DNA from: Ideonella sp. A 288
Lineage (GTDB): Bacteria > Pseudomonadota > Gammaproteobacteria > Burkholderiales > Burkholderiaceae_C
Direction of reading: 5' to 3'
Length of the DNA stretch: 64,000 bases
Assembly (NCBI RefSeq): GCF_002198735.1
Contig: NZ_MWLO01000137.1
Coordinates: 1-64,000, forward strand
Every line of letters starts with the position of its first letter. Position 1 is the first letter of the stretch. The translations under genes and the position numbers were made by a program. Shown here piece by piece: positions 41,650 to 50,093 of this stretch. The notes below the pieces were generated by a model. The model did not search any database, was not told the DNA's origin, and worked only from the letters and a program-made list of their open reading frames with translations.

Positions 41650-42633
41650 TCAATGTCCCACGGTCGAGCGTTCGAGGCGAAGGCGGGGGTCGACCGCAAA
41701 GTAAAGCAGGTCGACCGCCAGGTTGATCGAGACGAAGATCAGCGCGATCAGGCACAGGTACGCCGCCATCACGGGGATGTCGGCGAATTGCACCGCCTGG
41801 ATGAACAGCAGGCCCATGCCGGGCCACTGGAACACCGTCTCGGTGACGATGGCGAAAGCGATGATCGCCCCCAGTTGCAGGCCGGCGATGGTGATCACCG
41901 GGACCAGCGTGTTCTTCAACGCGTGCCCGAAGTACACCCGGCGATCGGGCAGGCCGCGCGCCCGGGCGAACTTGATGTAATCGGTGCGCAGCACCTCCAG
42001 CATTTCCGAACGCACGAGGCGCAGCACCAGCGTCATCGGGAACAAGGACAAGGTCAGCGCCGGCAGCAGCAGGTGCTTGAGACCGTCGACCGTGAGCAAG
42101 CCGGTGGTGAAAGGCCCGATCGCCACCACCTCGCCGCGTCCGAAACTGGGCAGCCACTTCAAGGTGACCGCAAACAGCAGGATGAACAGGATGCCGATCA
42201 GGAAGTTGGGCAGCGACACGCCCAGCAGCGAACCCGTCATCACCACCTGCGACATGAAGGTGCCACGCCTGAGCGCGGCATACACGCCCAGCGGGATGCC
42301 CAGCGCCAGGCCCATCACCGCCGCCAGCGCGGCGAGCTCGAGCGTGGCCGGGAACCGTTCGGCGATCAGCGCCGAGACCTTGCGCCCCTGCCTGAGGCTC
42401 AGCCCGAACTCGCCCTGCACCGCGTTGCCGATGAAGCGTGCGAACTGAACCGGAAACGGTTGATCCAGCCCCAGGTCGGTGCGCAACTTCTGCCGCTGCT
42501 CGACCGTCGCATCCTGGCCCAGCAGGTTGGTGACCGGGTCGCCCACGTACTGGAACAGCATGAAGGCGATGAAGGCGACCGTGAGCATCACGATCATGGC
42601 CTGGAACAAGCGGCGCAGGATGAAGGCAAGCAT
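41650..42633 (-). CDS. Peptide ABC transporter permease, DppB type
   Basis: 327 residues with the N-terminal signature MLAFILRRLFQAMIVMLTVA and the coupling segment YIKFARARGLPDRRVYFGHA, characteristic of the DppB/OppB family. It is the first gene of the set; no binding protein is encoded upstream, where a porin lies. The set therefore probably uses a solute-binding protein encoded elsewhere. Confidence 0.94.
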   Translation of the reverse strand: MLAFILRRLFQAMIVMLTVAFIAFMLFQYVGDPVTNLLGQDATVEQRQKLRTDLGLDQPFPVQFARFIGNAVQGEFGLSLRQGRKVSALIAERFPATLELAALAAVMGLALGIPLGVYAALRRGTFMSQVVMTGSLLGVSLPNFLIGILFILLFAVTLKWLPSFGRGEVVAIGPFTTGLLTVDGLKHLLLPALTLSLFPMTLVLRLVRSEMLEVLRTDYIKFARARGLPDRRVYFGHALKNTLVPVITIAGLQLGAIIAFAIVTETVFQWPGMGLLFIQAVQFADIPVMAAYLCLIALIFVSINLAVDLLYFAVDPRLRLERSTVGH

Positions 42634-42818
42634 GACAGGTGAACGGCATGACCGCGGACCCGTGCATGCGCGACGGCGCGGCACGGTCCCACGCCTGCGC
42701 GAAGGCGCCGGTGGACAAGGAAGACGGAATCATCACGCAATTCGTGTGCCGCCCGCAAACGGGGAACCCCCGAGAGACAGAGGGGCGGCCTGACGCCATT
42801 GCCTGAAGATGATCGGCG

Positions 42819-42842
42819 AAAAAAAACCGCCCCGAAGGGCGG
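42819..42842 (-). terminator. Rho-independent terminator of the porin gene
   Basis: Minus-strand hairpin CCGCCC-TTCG-GGGCGG (42827-42842) followed by eight U (42819-42826). It lies 41 bp after the porin stop codon and is one of the clearest intrinsic terminators in the window. Confidence 0.85.
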
Positions 42843-42882
42843 CTTTGCGGTGGTCGAGACCCCGAAGGATCTCGAAGACCAA

Positions 42883-43929
42883 TCAGAACGAGTGGCGAAC
42901 GCCGAACTCGTAGCCGGTGGAGTTGCCACCAGCAGCAGCGGCGCCAGCCGACAGGCCGTTGTTGGACACGGCGACGACTTGCGCACCCTTGTTGCTCACG
43001 CGGGCGTACGTGGTGTACAGCTGCGTGCGCTTCGACAGGTTGTAGCCATAGCCCAACGCGAACTTGTTCCAGTCGTTGGCGCTGTTCTTGACGTCGTAGC
43101 GGCTGTAGGCAGCGCGGAACTCGCCCTGGCCCATCGGGGCGGTCAGGCCCAGCTGCCAGGCGCCGATCTTCGCGCCAGCGCTGGTCTTTTCCTGGGCCCA
43201 GATGAACTGCGGCTTGACCATGCCGAGGTCGAACGAGGCGCCGATGTTGCTGTACTTGGTGTCGGCAGCGTCGGTAGCGCCTTCGGTCTTGGCGTAGGAG
43301 TAGTCAACCGACAGCGGGCCCGCGGCGTAGCCGGCGCGGAAGCCCATGTAGTTGCCGGTCTTGACGCCACCGGCGTTCTCGCCGAAGCCCTTCATGACTT
43401 GAAGGCCGATGCCGCCCATTGCCGGCGTGAAGTACGAGATGGAATTGCTGGTGCGCACCGCGCTGGAGTTCGTTCCGGTGCCGATGTTGGCGAGCATGGC
43501 CGGGGTCAGCGACTGGCCCACGCCGTTCGTGCCGAACGGGTCATAGATCGTGGTGTTCCAGAAGTTCGGCGAGTAGTCGCGACCGATGCGGACTTCACCG
43601 AAGCCGCCCAGCAGGCTGACGGTCGAACGGCGCTGGAAGTTCAGACCACCGCCAGACGCGGCTGTTCCCGAGCGGCCGGTGCCGGTGTCGTTGTCCAACT
43701 GGCCTTCCAGATGGAAGGCGGCCTTCATGCCACCGCCGAGGTCTTCGACGCCGCGGAAGCCCAGACGGCTGCTGTTCAGGCCGGAGTTCGTGATGCCGGA
43801 GGCAGAACGGCCGCCAGCCGAAACGTGGCCGTAGGCCGCGTCAACGATACCGAACAGGGTCACCGACGATTGGGCCGAAGCGGCACCGGCAAAGCCGATC
43901 ACGGCCAGAGCGAGCAAAGACTTTTTCAT
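42883..43929 (-). CDS. Outer-membrane porin, betaproteobacterial trimeric type
   Basis: General diffusion porin of 348 residues. A signal peptide (MKKSLLALAVIGFAGAASA, cleaved before QSS) is followed by the porin start SSVTLFGIVDAAYGHV, alternating beta strands (SSRLGFRGVEDLGGGMKAAF, AAYSRYDVKNSAN) and the terminal aromatic strand TGYEFGVRHSF, ending in Phe as needed for BAM recognition. AGGAG precedes the start at 8 bp. The gene is monocistronic with its own strong terminator, as expected for a highly expressed porin. Confidence 0.95.
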   Translation of the reverse strand: MKKSLLALAVIGFAGAASAQSSVTLFGIVDAAYGHVSAGGRSASGITNSGLNSSRLGFRGVEDLGGGMKAAFHLEGQLDNDTGTGRSGTAASGGGLNFQRRSTVSLLGGFGEVRIGRDYSPNFWNTTIYDPFGTNGVGQSLTPAMLANIGTGTNSSAVRTSNSISYFTPAMGGIGLQVMKGFGENAGGVKTGNYMGFRAGYAAGPLSVDYSYAKTEGATDAADTKYSNIGASFDLGMVKPQFIWAQEKTSAGAKIGAWQLGLTAPMGQGEFRAAYSRYDVKNSANDWNKFALGYGYNLSKRTQLYTTYARVSNKGAQVVAVSNNGLSAGAAAAGGNSTGYEFGVRHSF

Positions 43930-44187
43930 TGCGTAAATCTCCTAGGTTGAACAAGAGGTCCCGATCCCGTAGAGAACCCGCCCACCGGGAAGGGCGCGGG
44001 CCGGTCAGGCCAACCTCCTCATCGGAAGTTGCGGCTATTGCACCAGACCGCTGGATGGCTTGCCAAGCATTGGCCGGAAAATCACAAGCAAATGTTGCCT
44101 GACAACAACGTGGCGTCCGGGGCCGCTGGGATCACACGAGAGACACATTTCAGCAAGGCCAGGGATGGCTGGGCTATGCTGGCGCTC

Positions 44188-44808
44188 ATGCCAGACACCG
44201 ATGCCGTCCTCGAATCGATCGATCTCGCGCTGCGCACGCTGAGCCGCAGCGCCCATGCGGCGCGACCGATCCCGACCGCCGTGTCGGTGGAGCTTTCGCC
44301 CGAAGAGCGCCGCCTCTCGGGCGCGCTGATGCGCGTCAACCATGTCGGCGAAGTGTGCGCGCAGGCCCTCTATGCGGCCCAGGCGCTGACGGCGCGATCG
44401 CCCGAACTTCGTCGCCAGATGCGCGCCGCCGCACGCGACGAGACCGATCACCTGGCGTGGTGCGAGCAGCGGCTGGATGACCTGGGGAGCCGCCCCAGCC
44501 TGCTCAATCCGCTGTGGTATGCCGGCGCCTTCGCCATTGGCCTGGCGGCCGGCAGCGTCGGCGATGCGCGCAGCCTGGGCTTCCTGGTCGAGACCGAGCG
44601 CCAGGTCGAGCGACACCTCGACAGCCACCTCGAGCGCCTGCCCGCGGGTGATCACGCCTCGCGCGCCGTGGTGGCCCAGATGAAGGACGACGAGGCCCGC
44701 CATGCCGACGAGGCCGAACAGGCCGGAGCCGCCCTGGTGCCGCCACCCGTGGCCTGGTTGATGCGTGCCGCCGCCCGCGTGATGACACGCACCGCGCACG
44801 TGATCTGA
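44188..44808 (+). CDS. coq7: 2-Polyprenyl-3-methyl-6-methoxy-1,4-benzoquinone monooxygenase
   Basis: Di-iron hydroxylase of ubiquinone biosynthesis, 206 residues from ATG 44188. The iron ligands are in [35 protein letters not shown] and [15 protein letters not shown]. The same frame is open upstream to 44029, but the [15 protein letters not shown] start gives the normal family length. A TATGCT box at 44175-44180 is 7 bp before the ATG, so a leaderless or nearly leaderless transcript is possible. Confidence 0.94.
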   Translation: MPDTDAVLESIDLALRTLSRSAHAARPIPTAVSVELSPEERRLSGALMRVNHVGEVCAQALYAAQALTARSPELRRQMRAAARDETDHLAWCEQRLDDLGSRPSLLNPLWYAGAFAIGLAAGSVGDARSLGFLVETERQVERHLDSHLERLPAGDHASRAVVAQMKDDEARHADEAEQAGAALVPPPVAWLMRAAARVMTRTAHVI

Positions 44809-44847
44809 CCCAGGTCCGTGGGCGCGGCGCACGCGCGCCAAGCAGCA

Positions 44848-45270
44848 TCAGCCGTTGACGACTTCGTGGCTGGTGCTCACCTCGGCGGTCTTGCCGAGCA
44901 TGATGGTCGCCGAGCAGTACTTCTCATGCGACAGCTCGATGGCGCGAGCCACGGCGGCCTCGGGCAGGTTGCGGCCGGTGACAACAAAATGCAGGTGCAG
45001 CTTCGTGAAGACCTTCGGGTCGGCGGCGGCGCGCTCGGCCTTCAGTTGCACATCGCAGCCAGTCACCTCATGCCGGCCGCGCTTGAGGATCAGCACCACG
45101 TCGTAGGCGGTGCAGCCCCCGGCCCCGGCCAGCAGCGTTTCCATCGGCCGCGGCGCCAGGTTGCGCCCACCGCCATCCGGTGCGCCGTCCATCGTCAGCA
45201 GGTGTCCACTGCCCGTTTCGGCCACCATGGCCATGCCGCTGGCGGGCACCCAGTGAATCTTGCATTCCAT
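44848..45270 (-). CDS. OsmC-family protein
   Basis: 140 residues. OsmC/Ohr fold with the two reactive cysteines in LLAGAGGCTAYDVV and HEKYCSATIML, used for peroxide reduction in characterised members. It resembles the YhfA-like OsmC branch more than organic hydroperoxide resistance proteins, so the substrate is uncertain. Start MECKIHW at 45270 is preceded by GGGAG at 8 bp; an upstream ATG (45285) lies before that site. It is convergent with coq7. Confidence 0.9.
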   Translation of the reverse strand: MECKIHWVPASGMAMVAETGSGHLLTMDGAPDGGGRNLAPRPMETLLAGAGGCTAYDVVLILKRGRHEVTGCDVQLKAERAAADPKVFTKLHLHFVVTGRNLPEAAVARAIELSHEKYCSATIMLGKTAEVSTSHEVVNG

Positions 45271-45438
45271 CGAACCATCTCCCATTGCGCACGGGAGTCT
45301 ACGGCGGGTCGCATCCGAGAACGCGCGAGCGCCTCGAAGGGCGGTCGTGGATGGCAGAGTCCAAGTTGGGGCACCGCCGGGGTGCAGGGCGCACCACCCA
45401 TTTGAGCGGGGCCCCTAGGGTTTCGGCAACCGATCTTA

Positions 45439-45467
45439 TTGCGGCGCAGCATTCTCGCGACTAGACT
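45439..45467 (+). promoter_or_regulatory. Candidate promoter of the small RNA
   Basis: TTGCGG (45439-45444) and TAGACT (45462-45467, 4 of 6) are spaced by 17 bp. The expected start at about 45474 lies at the foot of the first hairpin of the candidate RNA. Confidence 0.45.
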
Positions 45468-45473
45468 GCAGCC

Positions 45474-45580
45474 AGCAGAGACTGGTGATCGGGCGATGGC
45501 CCGCTGGTCTCGACCGGTTGTCTCCTCCACCTCCTCCATTGGTGGATTGGGCCCGAGGCGCAAGCCTCGGGCCCTTTTTC
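45474..45580 (+). ncRNA. Candidate structured small RNA with an anti-Shine-Dalgarno loop
   Basis: About 105 nt with three hairpins and an intrinsic terminator. Hairpin 1: GAGAC (45478-45482) pairs with GTCTC (45507-45511), and inside it CGGGC-GATG-GCCCG. Hairpin 2: TCCACC (45526-45531) pairs with GGTGGA (45541-45546), leaving a 9-nt loop TCCTCCATT; a further CTCCTCC precedes it. The UCCUCC loop is complementary to GGAGGA, the Shine-Dalgarno consensus. Hairpin 3 is the terminator at 45549-45579. No convincing coding frame covers it. It could be an independent sRNA or an attenuated leader of ilvA, whose start codon is 52 bp beyond. I recall an Rfam family named Betaproteobacteria toxic small RNA, and comparison with it is needed; I cannot confirm a match. 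Confidence 0.6.
45549..45579 (+). terminator. Rho-independent terminator of the small RNA
   Basis: An 11 bp perfect stem GGGCCCGAGGC / GCCTCGGGCCC with a GCAA tetraloop, then TTTTTCTT. This is very strong and would stop most transcription before ilvA unless regulated. Confidence 0.9.
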
Positions 45581-45631
45581 TTGTGGGCCGGCGGCTATCA
45601 TTCCGCGCCCCTGACCTGCCGCTTGCCACCC

Positions 45632-47155
45632 ATGCCCCGCGCCCCCAGCCCCGACTACCTGAAGAAGATCCTCACCGCGCGGGTGTACGACGTGGCCATC
45701 GAGACTTCGCTCGATGCGGCGCGCAGCCTGTCTCGCCGTGTGGGCAACCATGTGCTGCTCAAGCGCGAGGACCAGCAGCCGGTGTTCAGCTTCAAGCTGC
45801 GCGGCGCCTACAACAAGATGGTGAACCTGCCCAAGGCGCAGCTGGACCTGGGCGTCATCTGCGCCTCGGCCGGCAACCACGCCCAGGGGGTGGCGCTGTC
45901 GGCCAAGCGGCTGGGCTGCCGCGCCGTGATCGTGATGCCGGTCACCACGCCCCGCTTGAAGATCGACGCCGTCGCGGCGCTGGGTGGCGAGGTGGTGCTG
46001 CACGGCGAGAGTTATTCCGACGCCTACGGGCACGCCGTCGAGCTGCAGCAGACCCAGGGCCTGACCTTCGTGCACCCGTTCGACGACCCCGATGTCATCG
46101 CCGGCCAGGGCACCATCGCGATGGAGATCCTGCGCCAGCACCAGGGGCCGATCGATGCGGTGTTCGTCGCCATCGGCGGCGGCGGCCTGATCTCCGGCGT
46201 GGCGTCGTACATCAAGGCGGTGCGGCCCGAGATCCAGGTGATCGGCGTGCAGACCCGCGATTCGGACGCGATGGTGCGCTCGGTGCGCGCCGGCAAGCGC
46301 GTGCAGCTCGGTGACGTGGGCCTGTTCTCGGACGGCACGGCCGTCAAGCTGGTGGGCGAGGAAACCTTCCGCCTGACGCGCAAGCTGGTCGACGACTACA
46401 TCATCGTCGACACCGACGAGGTGTGTGCCGCCATCAAGGACGTGTTCCAGGACACCCGCAGCATCCTCGAACCCGCCGGCGCGCTGGGCGTGGCCGCGAT
46501 CAAGCAGTACGTGGCGGCCCACAAGTGCAAGGGCCGCACGCTGGTGGCCATCACCTGCGGCGCCAACATGAACTTCGACCGCCTGCGCTTCGTCGCCGAG
46601 CGGGCCGAATTCGGCGAGCAGCGCGAGGCACTCTTCGCGGTGACGATCCCCGAGGAGAGGGGCTCGTTCAAGCGCTTCTGCGAACTGGTCGGCCCGCGCG
46701 CGGTCACCGAGTTCAACTACCGCATCTCGGACGAGCGCCTGGCCCACGTGTTCGTCGGCGTGGCCATCAGCAAGCGCGACGAGGCCGACAAGATCGAGCG
46801 CAACTTCGTGCGCCACGGCTTCGCCACCGTGAACCTCACGGATGACGAGATGGCCAAGGAACACGTGCGCCACATGGTCGGTGGCCGCTCGCCACTGGCG
46901 GCCGACGAACGGCTGTTCCGCTTCGTCTTCCCCGAGCGGCCGGGCGCGCTGATGCGCTTCCTGTCGTCGCTGCACCCGGGCTGGAACATCAGCCTGTTCC
47001 ACTACCGCAACCAGGGCGCCGACTACGGCCGCATCCTGGTCGGCATCCAGGTGCCGCCGCAGGACCGGGCCGCCTTCGATGCCTTTCTCGAAGAGCTGGC
47101 GTATCCCTGCGTCGAGGAAACCGACAACCCGGTGTACCGGCTGTTCCTCCGTTGA
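45632..47155 (+). CDS. ilvA: Threonine ammonia-lyase, biosynthetic
   Basis: Deaminates threonine to 2-oxobutyrate, the first committed step to isoleucine. Length is 507 residues, the long form with two C-terminal regulatory (ACT-like) domains, one around EERGSFKRFCELVGPRAVTEF and one around PERPGALMRFLSSLHPGWN; these give isoleucine feedback in the family. The PLP lysine is in SFKLRGAYNK (about residue 55), and the phosphate-binding loop is AIGGGGLISG. The ATG at 45632 follows the small RNA region. The frame is open upstream only through the RNA and is not taken as coding. Confidence 0.95.
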   Translation: MPRAPSPDYLKKILTARVYDVAIETSLDAARSLSRRVGNHVLLKREDQQPVFSFKLRGAYNKMVNLPKAQLDLGVICASAGNHAQGVALSAKRLGCRAVIVMPVTTPRLKIDAVAALGGEVVLHGESYSDAYGHAVELQQTQGLTFVHPFDDPDVIAGQGTIAMEILRQHQGPIDAVFVAIGGGGLISGVASYIKAVRPEIQVIGVQTRDSDAMVRSVRAGKRVQLGDVGLFSDGTAVKLVGEETFRLTRKLVDDYIIVDTDEVCAAIKDVFQDTRSILEPAGALGVAAIKQYVAAHKCKGRTLVAITCGANMNFDRLRFVAERAEFGEQREALFAVTIPEERGSFKRFCELVGPRAVTEFNYRISDERLAHVFVGVAISKRDEADKIERNFVRHGFATVNLTDDEMAKEHVRHMVGGRSPLAADERLFRFVFPERPGALMRFLSSLHPGWNISLFHYRNQGADYGRILVGIQVPPQDRAAFDAFLEELAYPCVEETDNPVYRLFLR

Positions 47156-47263
47156 TGGTCGCAGCCGGCAGGGCACGCATGGGCCACCGTGGCTCGGGCG
47201 CGCCGGCCCGGTGCGACGGCCTCGCCCTTGCCGCCGTGCTCGGCGGCTGACTACACTTGAGCG

Positions 47264-48376
47264 ATGTCGCTGAACCGGTCACTCATCTCGCCCACGTCGA
47301 ACCCGGTGCTGGAGCGGGCCCTGATCGAGAAGCTTCAGCGCCGTTGCGAAGCCGCCGGCAGCCTGGGCGAGCTTGAACCCGTCTCGGTTCGGCTGGGCCT
47401 CATGCAGAACACGCTGAAGCCGCGCTTTCGCGATCCGCAACTGGTGGTGTTCGCGGCAGACCACGGTCTGGCCGTCGAGGGCATCCAGGCGCCGCAGGCC
47501 CTGCAGACCCACGAGCTGGTGCGCCAACTGCTCACGGGACGCCTGCCGGTGAGTGTGTTCGCCCGCATCCAGGGTCTGGAGACCACGGTCGTCGATTGCG
47601 GCCTGGCCAACCCGGTGGCGCCCCACGAAAGGCTGATGGCCCGCAAGATCGCGCACGGCACCCGCAACGCCCGCGTGGGCCCGGCCATGGCGCTGGAGCA
47701 GGCGCATGCGGCCATCCGCGCCGGCATGGAGATCGGCGACGGGCTGCGCGGCAACATGGTCGCCTGCGCCGGGGTGGGCGTGGGCTCGCACGAGGCGGCA
47801 GCGCTGGTGCTGTCGCGGCTGACGCAGTCGCCGCTGCGCGACCTGCTGATCAGCGGCCCGCAGATGGACCCCGACATGCTCGCCCGCATGATGGTCGTGC
47901 TGCTCAGCGCGCACGGGCGGCATCGCGACATCATCGACCCGGTGGAAACGCTGGCGGCCTTCGGCGGCTTCGAGACCGCGGTGATGGTGGGCGTGATGCT
48001 GGTGGCCGCCAGCAAGCGCCACCTGATCATGGTGGACGGCATGGCGGCCTGCGCGGCCATGATGGTGGCATCTCAGATCGCCGCGGCCGTCACCGACTAC
48101 TGTGTCTTCTGCCGCAGCCAGACCCACCGCGGCCTGGACCAGGCGTTCAACCTGTTCAGCGCGTCGGCATTGCTCGAGCTCGGCATGGACAGCATCGACG
48201 GCACGGGGGCCTGCGTCTCCTGGCCGCTGGTGCGCAGCGCCGCAGCGCTGCTGGCCGAGGTGGCCGACGGTGATGACCCGGGACCGTCCCAGCCGCACTC
48301 CCTGGGCGACAGCGGCATGGGCAGCCTGTCGGGCTTCCACCCGACCGGCCACGGGCGCCAGACCACCTTGTACTGA
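47264..48376 (+). CDS. CobT-like phosphoribosyltransferase family protein
   Basis: 370 residues with the CobT (nicotinate-nucleotide:dimethylbenzimidazole phosphoribosyltransferase) fold pattern: N-terminal TLKPRFRDPQLVVFAADHGLAVEGI, a middle VACAGVGVGSHEAAALVL where CobT has the GEMGIGNTT motif, FGGFETAVMVGVMLVAASKRH and LELGMDSIDGTGACVSWPL where CobT has LGEGSGA. The catalytic glutamate of CobT appears replaced by Asp, and the GNTT motif is not conserved. No other cobalamin gene is near, so base activation for B12 is doubtful; a related reaction is possible. A TTGCCG-18 bp-TACACT promoter ends 6 bp before the ATG, which would give an almost leaderless mRNA. Confidence 0.75.
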   Translation: MSLNRSLISPTSNPVLERALIEKLQRRCEAAGSLGELEPVSVRLGLMQNTLKPRFRDPQLVVFAADHGLAVEGIQAPQALQTHELVRQLLTGRLPVSVFARIQGLETTVVDCGLANPVAPHERLMARKIAHGTRNARVGPAMALEQAHAAIRAGMEIGDGLRGNMVACAGVGVGSHEAAALVLSRLTQSPLRDLLISGPQMDPDMLARMMVVLLSAHGRHRDIIDPVETLAAFGGFETAVMVGVMLVAASKRHLIMVDGMAACAAMMVASQIAAAVTDYCVFCRSQTHRGLDQAFNLFSASALLELGMDSIDGTGACVSWPLVRSAAALLAEVADGDDPGPSQPHSLGDSGMGSLSGFHPTGHGRQTTLY

Positions 48377-48466
48377 GTGCGCCAGGCGGGCAGCAGGATC
48401 CCAGCCACCCGGGCCCTGGCGGGTGGGGACATGCACACAAGGCCCACGCGACAGCGGGCGCTGTGA

Positions 48467-49153
48467 CTACTGAGGCTCGGCCGTGCCCAATGGCATCTGC
48501 TGCGTGGGTTGGGGCATCTGGCCCGAATGGCGCAGCTGGCCAGGCATGGTCGGAGGCCTTGACCCGGGCACGTTGTACACCGGTGCGCCAGGCACTGCCG
48601 GCGCGTGGGAGTACGGCAGCCCCGGCATGGCCGGCGCCTGCATGGGCTGCTGAGGCTGCATGCCAGGCATCGTCGGGGCGGCCGCCCCGGACAACGCGCC
48701 CGGGACGCCGCGGTTGGCCTCGGGCAAGGCGGGCAAGGTCAGGGAACTGACCACCGGGCCCCTGGCCGTGCCGATGTCGACCTGTCGATGACTGATAGAC
48801 AGCACGACCAATTCGCCGTCCACGCGCCCGCCGATCGGCACGGCGCGGGCAGGCTTGTCATCGACGGCGATCAGGGCCAGCCCACTGCGCTGCCCCGAAC
48901 GAGCGGCCGCCACGCCGATCAGCTTGAAGCGCGCATCGGCCACCACGGGCTGCGGGGCTGCCTCTTCGACCGGCGGGGGCGGCGGCGGCACGCCGAACAG
49001 GCGCGTCAACGGTGCCGCGGGCACCGCCGCCGGACCCACCGTCGACGCATGCCCGGGCGTCGGGGCCGGTCGGGCGGTGAATCGGCTCACCCAGAACACC
49101 ACGCTGGCCGCTGCCAGGGCCCAGACCACCAACGACAACAGCCGTGCACTCAT
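48467..49153 (-). CDS. gspC: Type II secretion inner-membrane protein GspC
   Basis: 228 residues. A short cytoplasmic N terminus, one transmembrane helix (about 3-22, LLSLVVWALAAASVVFWVSR), a Pro/Ala linker and the homology region (TRLFGVPPPPP, DARFKLIGVAAARSGQRSGLALIAVDDKPARAV, GELVVLSISHRQVDIGT), which contacts the GspD secretin. There is no PDZ domain; the C-terminal third is a Pro/Met/Gly-rich low-complexity tail. It is transcribed divergently from gspG, separated by only 42 bp or less. Confidence 0.9.
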   Translation of the reverse strand: MSARLLSLVVWALAAASVVFWVSRFTARPAPTPGHASTVGPAAVPAAPLTRLFGVPPPPPPVEEAAPQPVVADARFKLIGVAAARSGQRSGLALIAVDDKPARAVPIGGRVDGELVVLSISHRQVDIGTARGPVVSSLTLPALPEANRGVPGALSGAAAPTMPGMQPQQPMQAPAMPGLPYSHAPAVPGAPVYNVPGSRPPTMPGQLRHSGQMPQPTQQMPLGTAEPQ

Positions 49154-49195
49154 CGCGCGATTATGATTCAGCGACTCCGGACCCCAAACGTCGAA

Positions 49196-49639
49196 ATGCA
49201 CCCGCTCTCCACCGCACGCCCACGCCAGCTGCTGACGCGCGGCTTCACACTGATCGAACTCCTGGTGGTGCTGGTCATCATCGGCGTGCTGGCGGCCCTG
49301 ATCGTGCCGAATCTGCTGGACCGCACCGACGACGCACGTGCCACCGCGGCCCGTGCGGATGTGAACAATCTGATGCAGTCGCTCAAGCTCTACAAGCTCG
49401 ACAATCAGCGTTACCCCAGCGCCGAGCAAGGCCTCGAGGCCTTGGTGCGCAGGCCGACCGGTGGAAGCGTGCCCCCGAACTGGAGGCCCTACCTGGACAA
49501 GCTGCCCAGCGACCCCTGGGGCCGGCCGTACCAGTACGTGAACCCAGGTGTGAAGGGCGAGATCGATGTGTTCAGTTACGGTGCTGACGGGCAGGCCGGT
49601 GGCGACGGCAAGAACGCAGAAATCGGCTCCTGGCAGTAG
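49196..49639 (+). CDS. gspG: Type II secretion major pseudopilin GspG
   Basis: 147 residues. The prepilin peptidase site is RG|FTLIELL with Glu at +5, followed by the hydrophobic helix and the GspG C-terminal calcium-binding domain (SAEQGLEALVRRPTGG, LPSDPWGRPYQYVNPG, DVFSYGADGQAGGDG). Start ATG 49196 gives a basic 16-residue leader; an in-frame ATG at 49163, next to the gspC start, is also possible. It is the first gene of the long plus-strand gsp run. Confidence 0.95.
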   Translation: MHPLSTARPRQLLTRGFTLIELLVVLVIIGVLAALIVPNLLDRTDDARATAARADVNNLMQSLKLYKLDNQRYPSAEQGLEALVRRPTGGSVPPNWRPYLDKLPSDPWGRPYQYVNPGVKGEIDVFSYGADGQAGGDGKNAEIGSWQ

Positions 49640-50093
49640 CGTCCGCAGGGCACGACCGACCGGCTTCACGCTGGTCGAGCTGATGGTGGTGATGGTCCTC
49701 ATCGGGTTGGCGGCCGGCGTGGTCAGCCTGGCGTTGCGCGACCCGGCGGCGTCCCGGCTCGACCGCGAGGCGCTGCGCCTGTCCGCCCTGCTCGAAGCCG
49801 GCCGCGCCGAAGCCAGGGCCAGCGGCCTGATGGTGCGCTTCGAGCTGGCCTCGGATGCCAACGGCAGTGGCGGGCCCTTCCGCTTCATCGGCCTGCCGCC
49901 GCGCATCGAACTGCCGCACCACTGGTTGTACGAGGGGGTGACGGCCCGCATCGTCGGGGCCCGCGCGCTGGTGCTCGGGCCCGAGCCGCTGATCGGCGCA
50001 CAGCGCATCGAACTGCAGCTGGGTGACCGCCGCATCGTGCTGGCCACCGATGGGCTGGGGCCGTTCAAGCAGATCGAGGAGAACCCTGCGTGA
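49599..50093 (+). CDS. gspH: Type II secretion minor pseudopilin GspH
   Basis: About 164 residues. The prepilin site is TG|FTLVELMVVMVLIGLAAG with Glu +5. A domain typical of GspH follows (SRLDREALRLSALLEAGRAE, QRIELQLGDRRIVL). It overlaps the end of gspG whichever start is used: GTG 49599 gives a 22-residue leader, ATG 49566 a longer one, and no start codon follows the gspG stop in this frame. The start is therefore uncertain. Confidence 0.88.
   Translation: MATARTQKSAPGSSVRRARPTGFTLVELMVVMVLIGLAAGVVSLALRDPAASRLDREALRLSALLEAGRAEARASGLMVRFELASDANGSGGPFRFIGLPPRIELPHHWLYEGVTARIVGARALVLGPEPLIGAQRIELQLGDRRIVLATDGLGPFKQIEENPA

Noticed and set aside
45485-45631. N-terminal extension of ilvA, or a leader peptide, through the small RNA region
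   Set aside because: The extra residues match no threonine dehydratase, the stretch contains a strong terminator hairpin, and no short frame has a run of Ile, Val, Leu or Thr codons as in classical attenuation.
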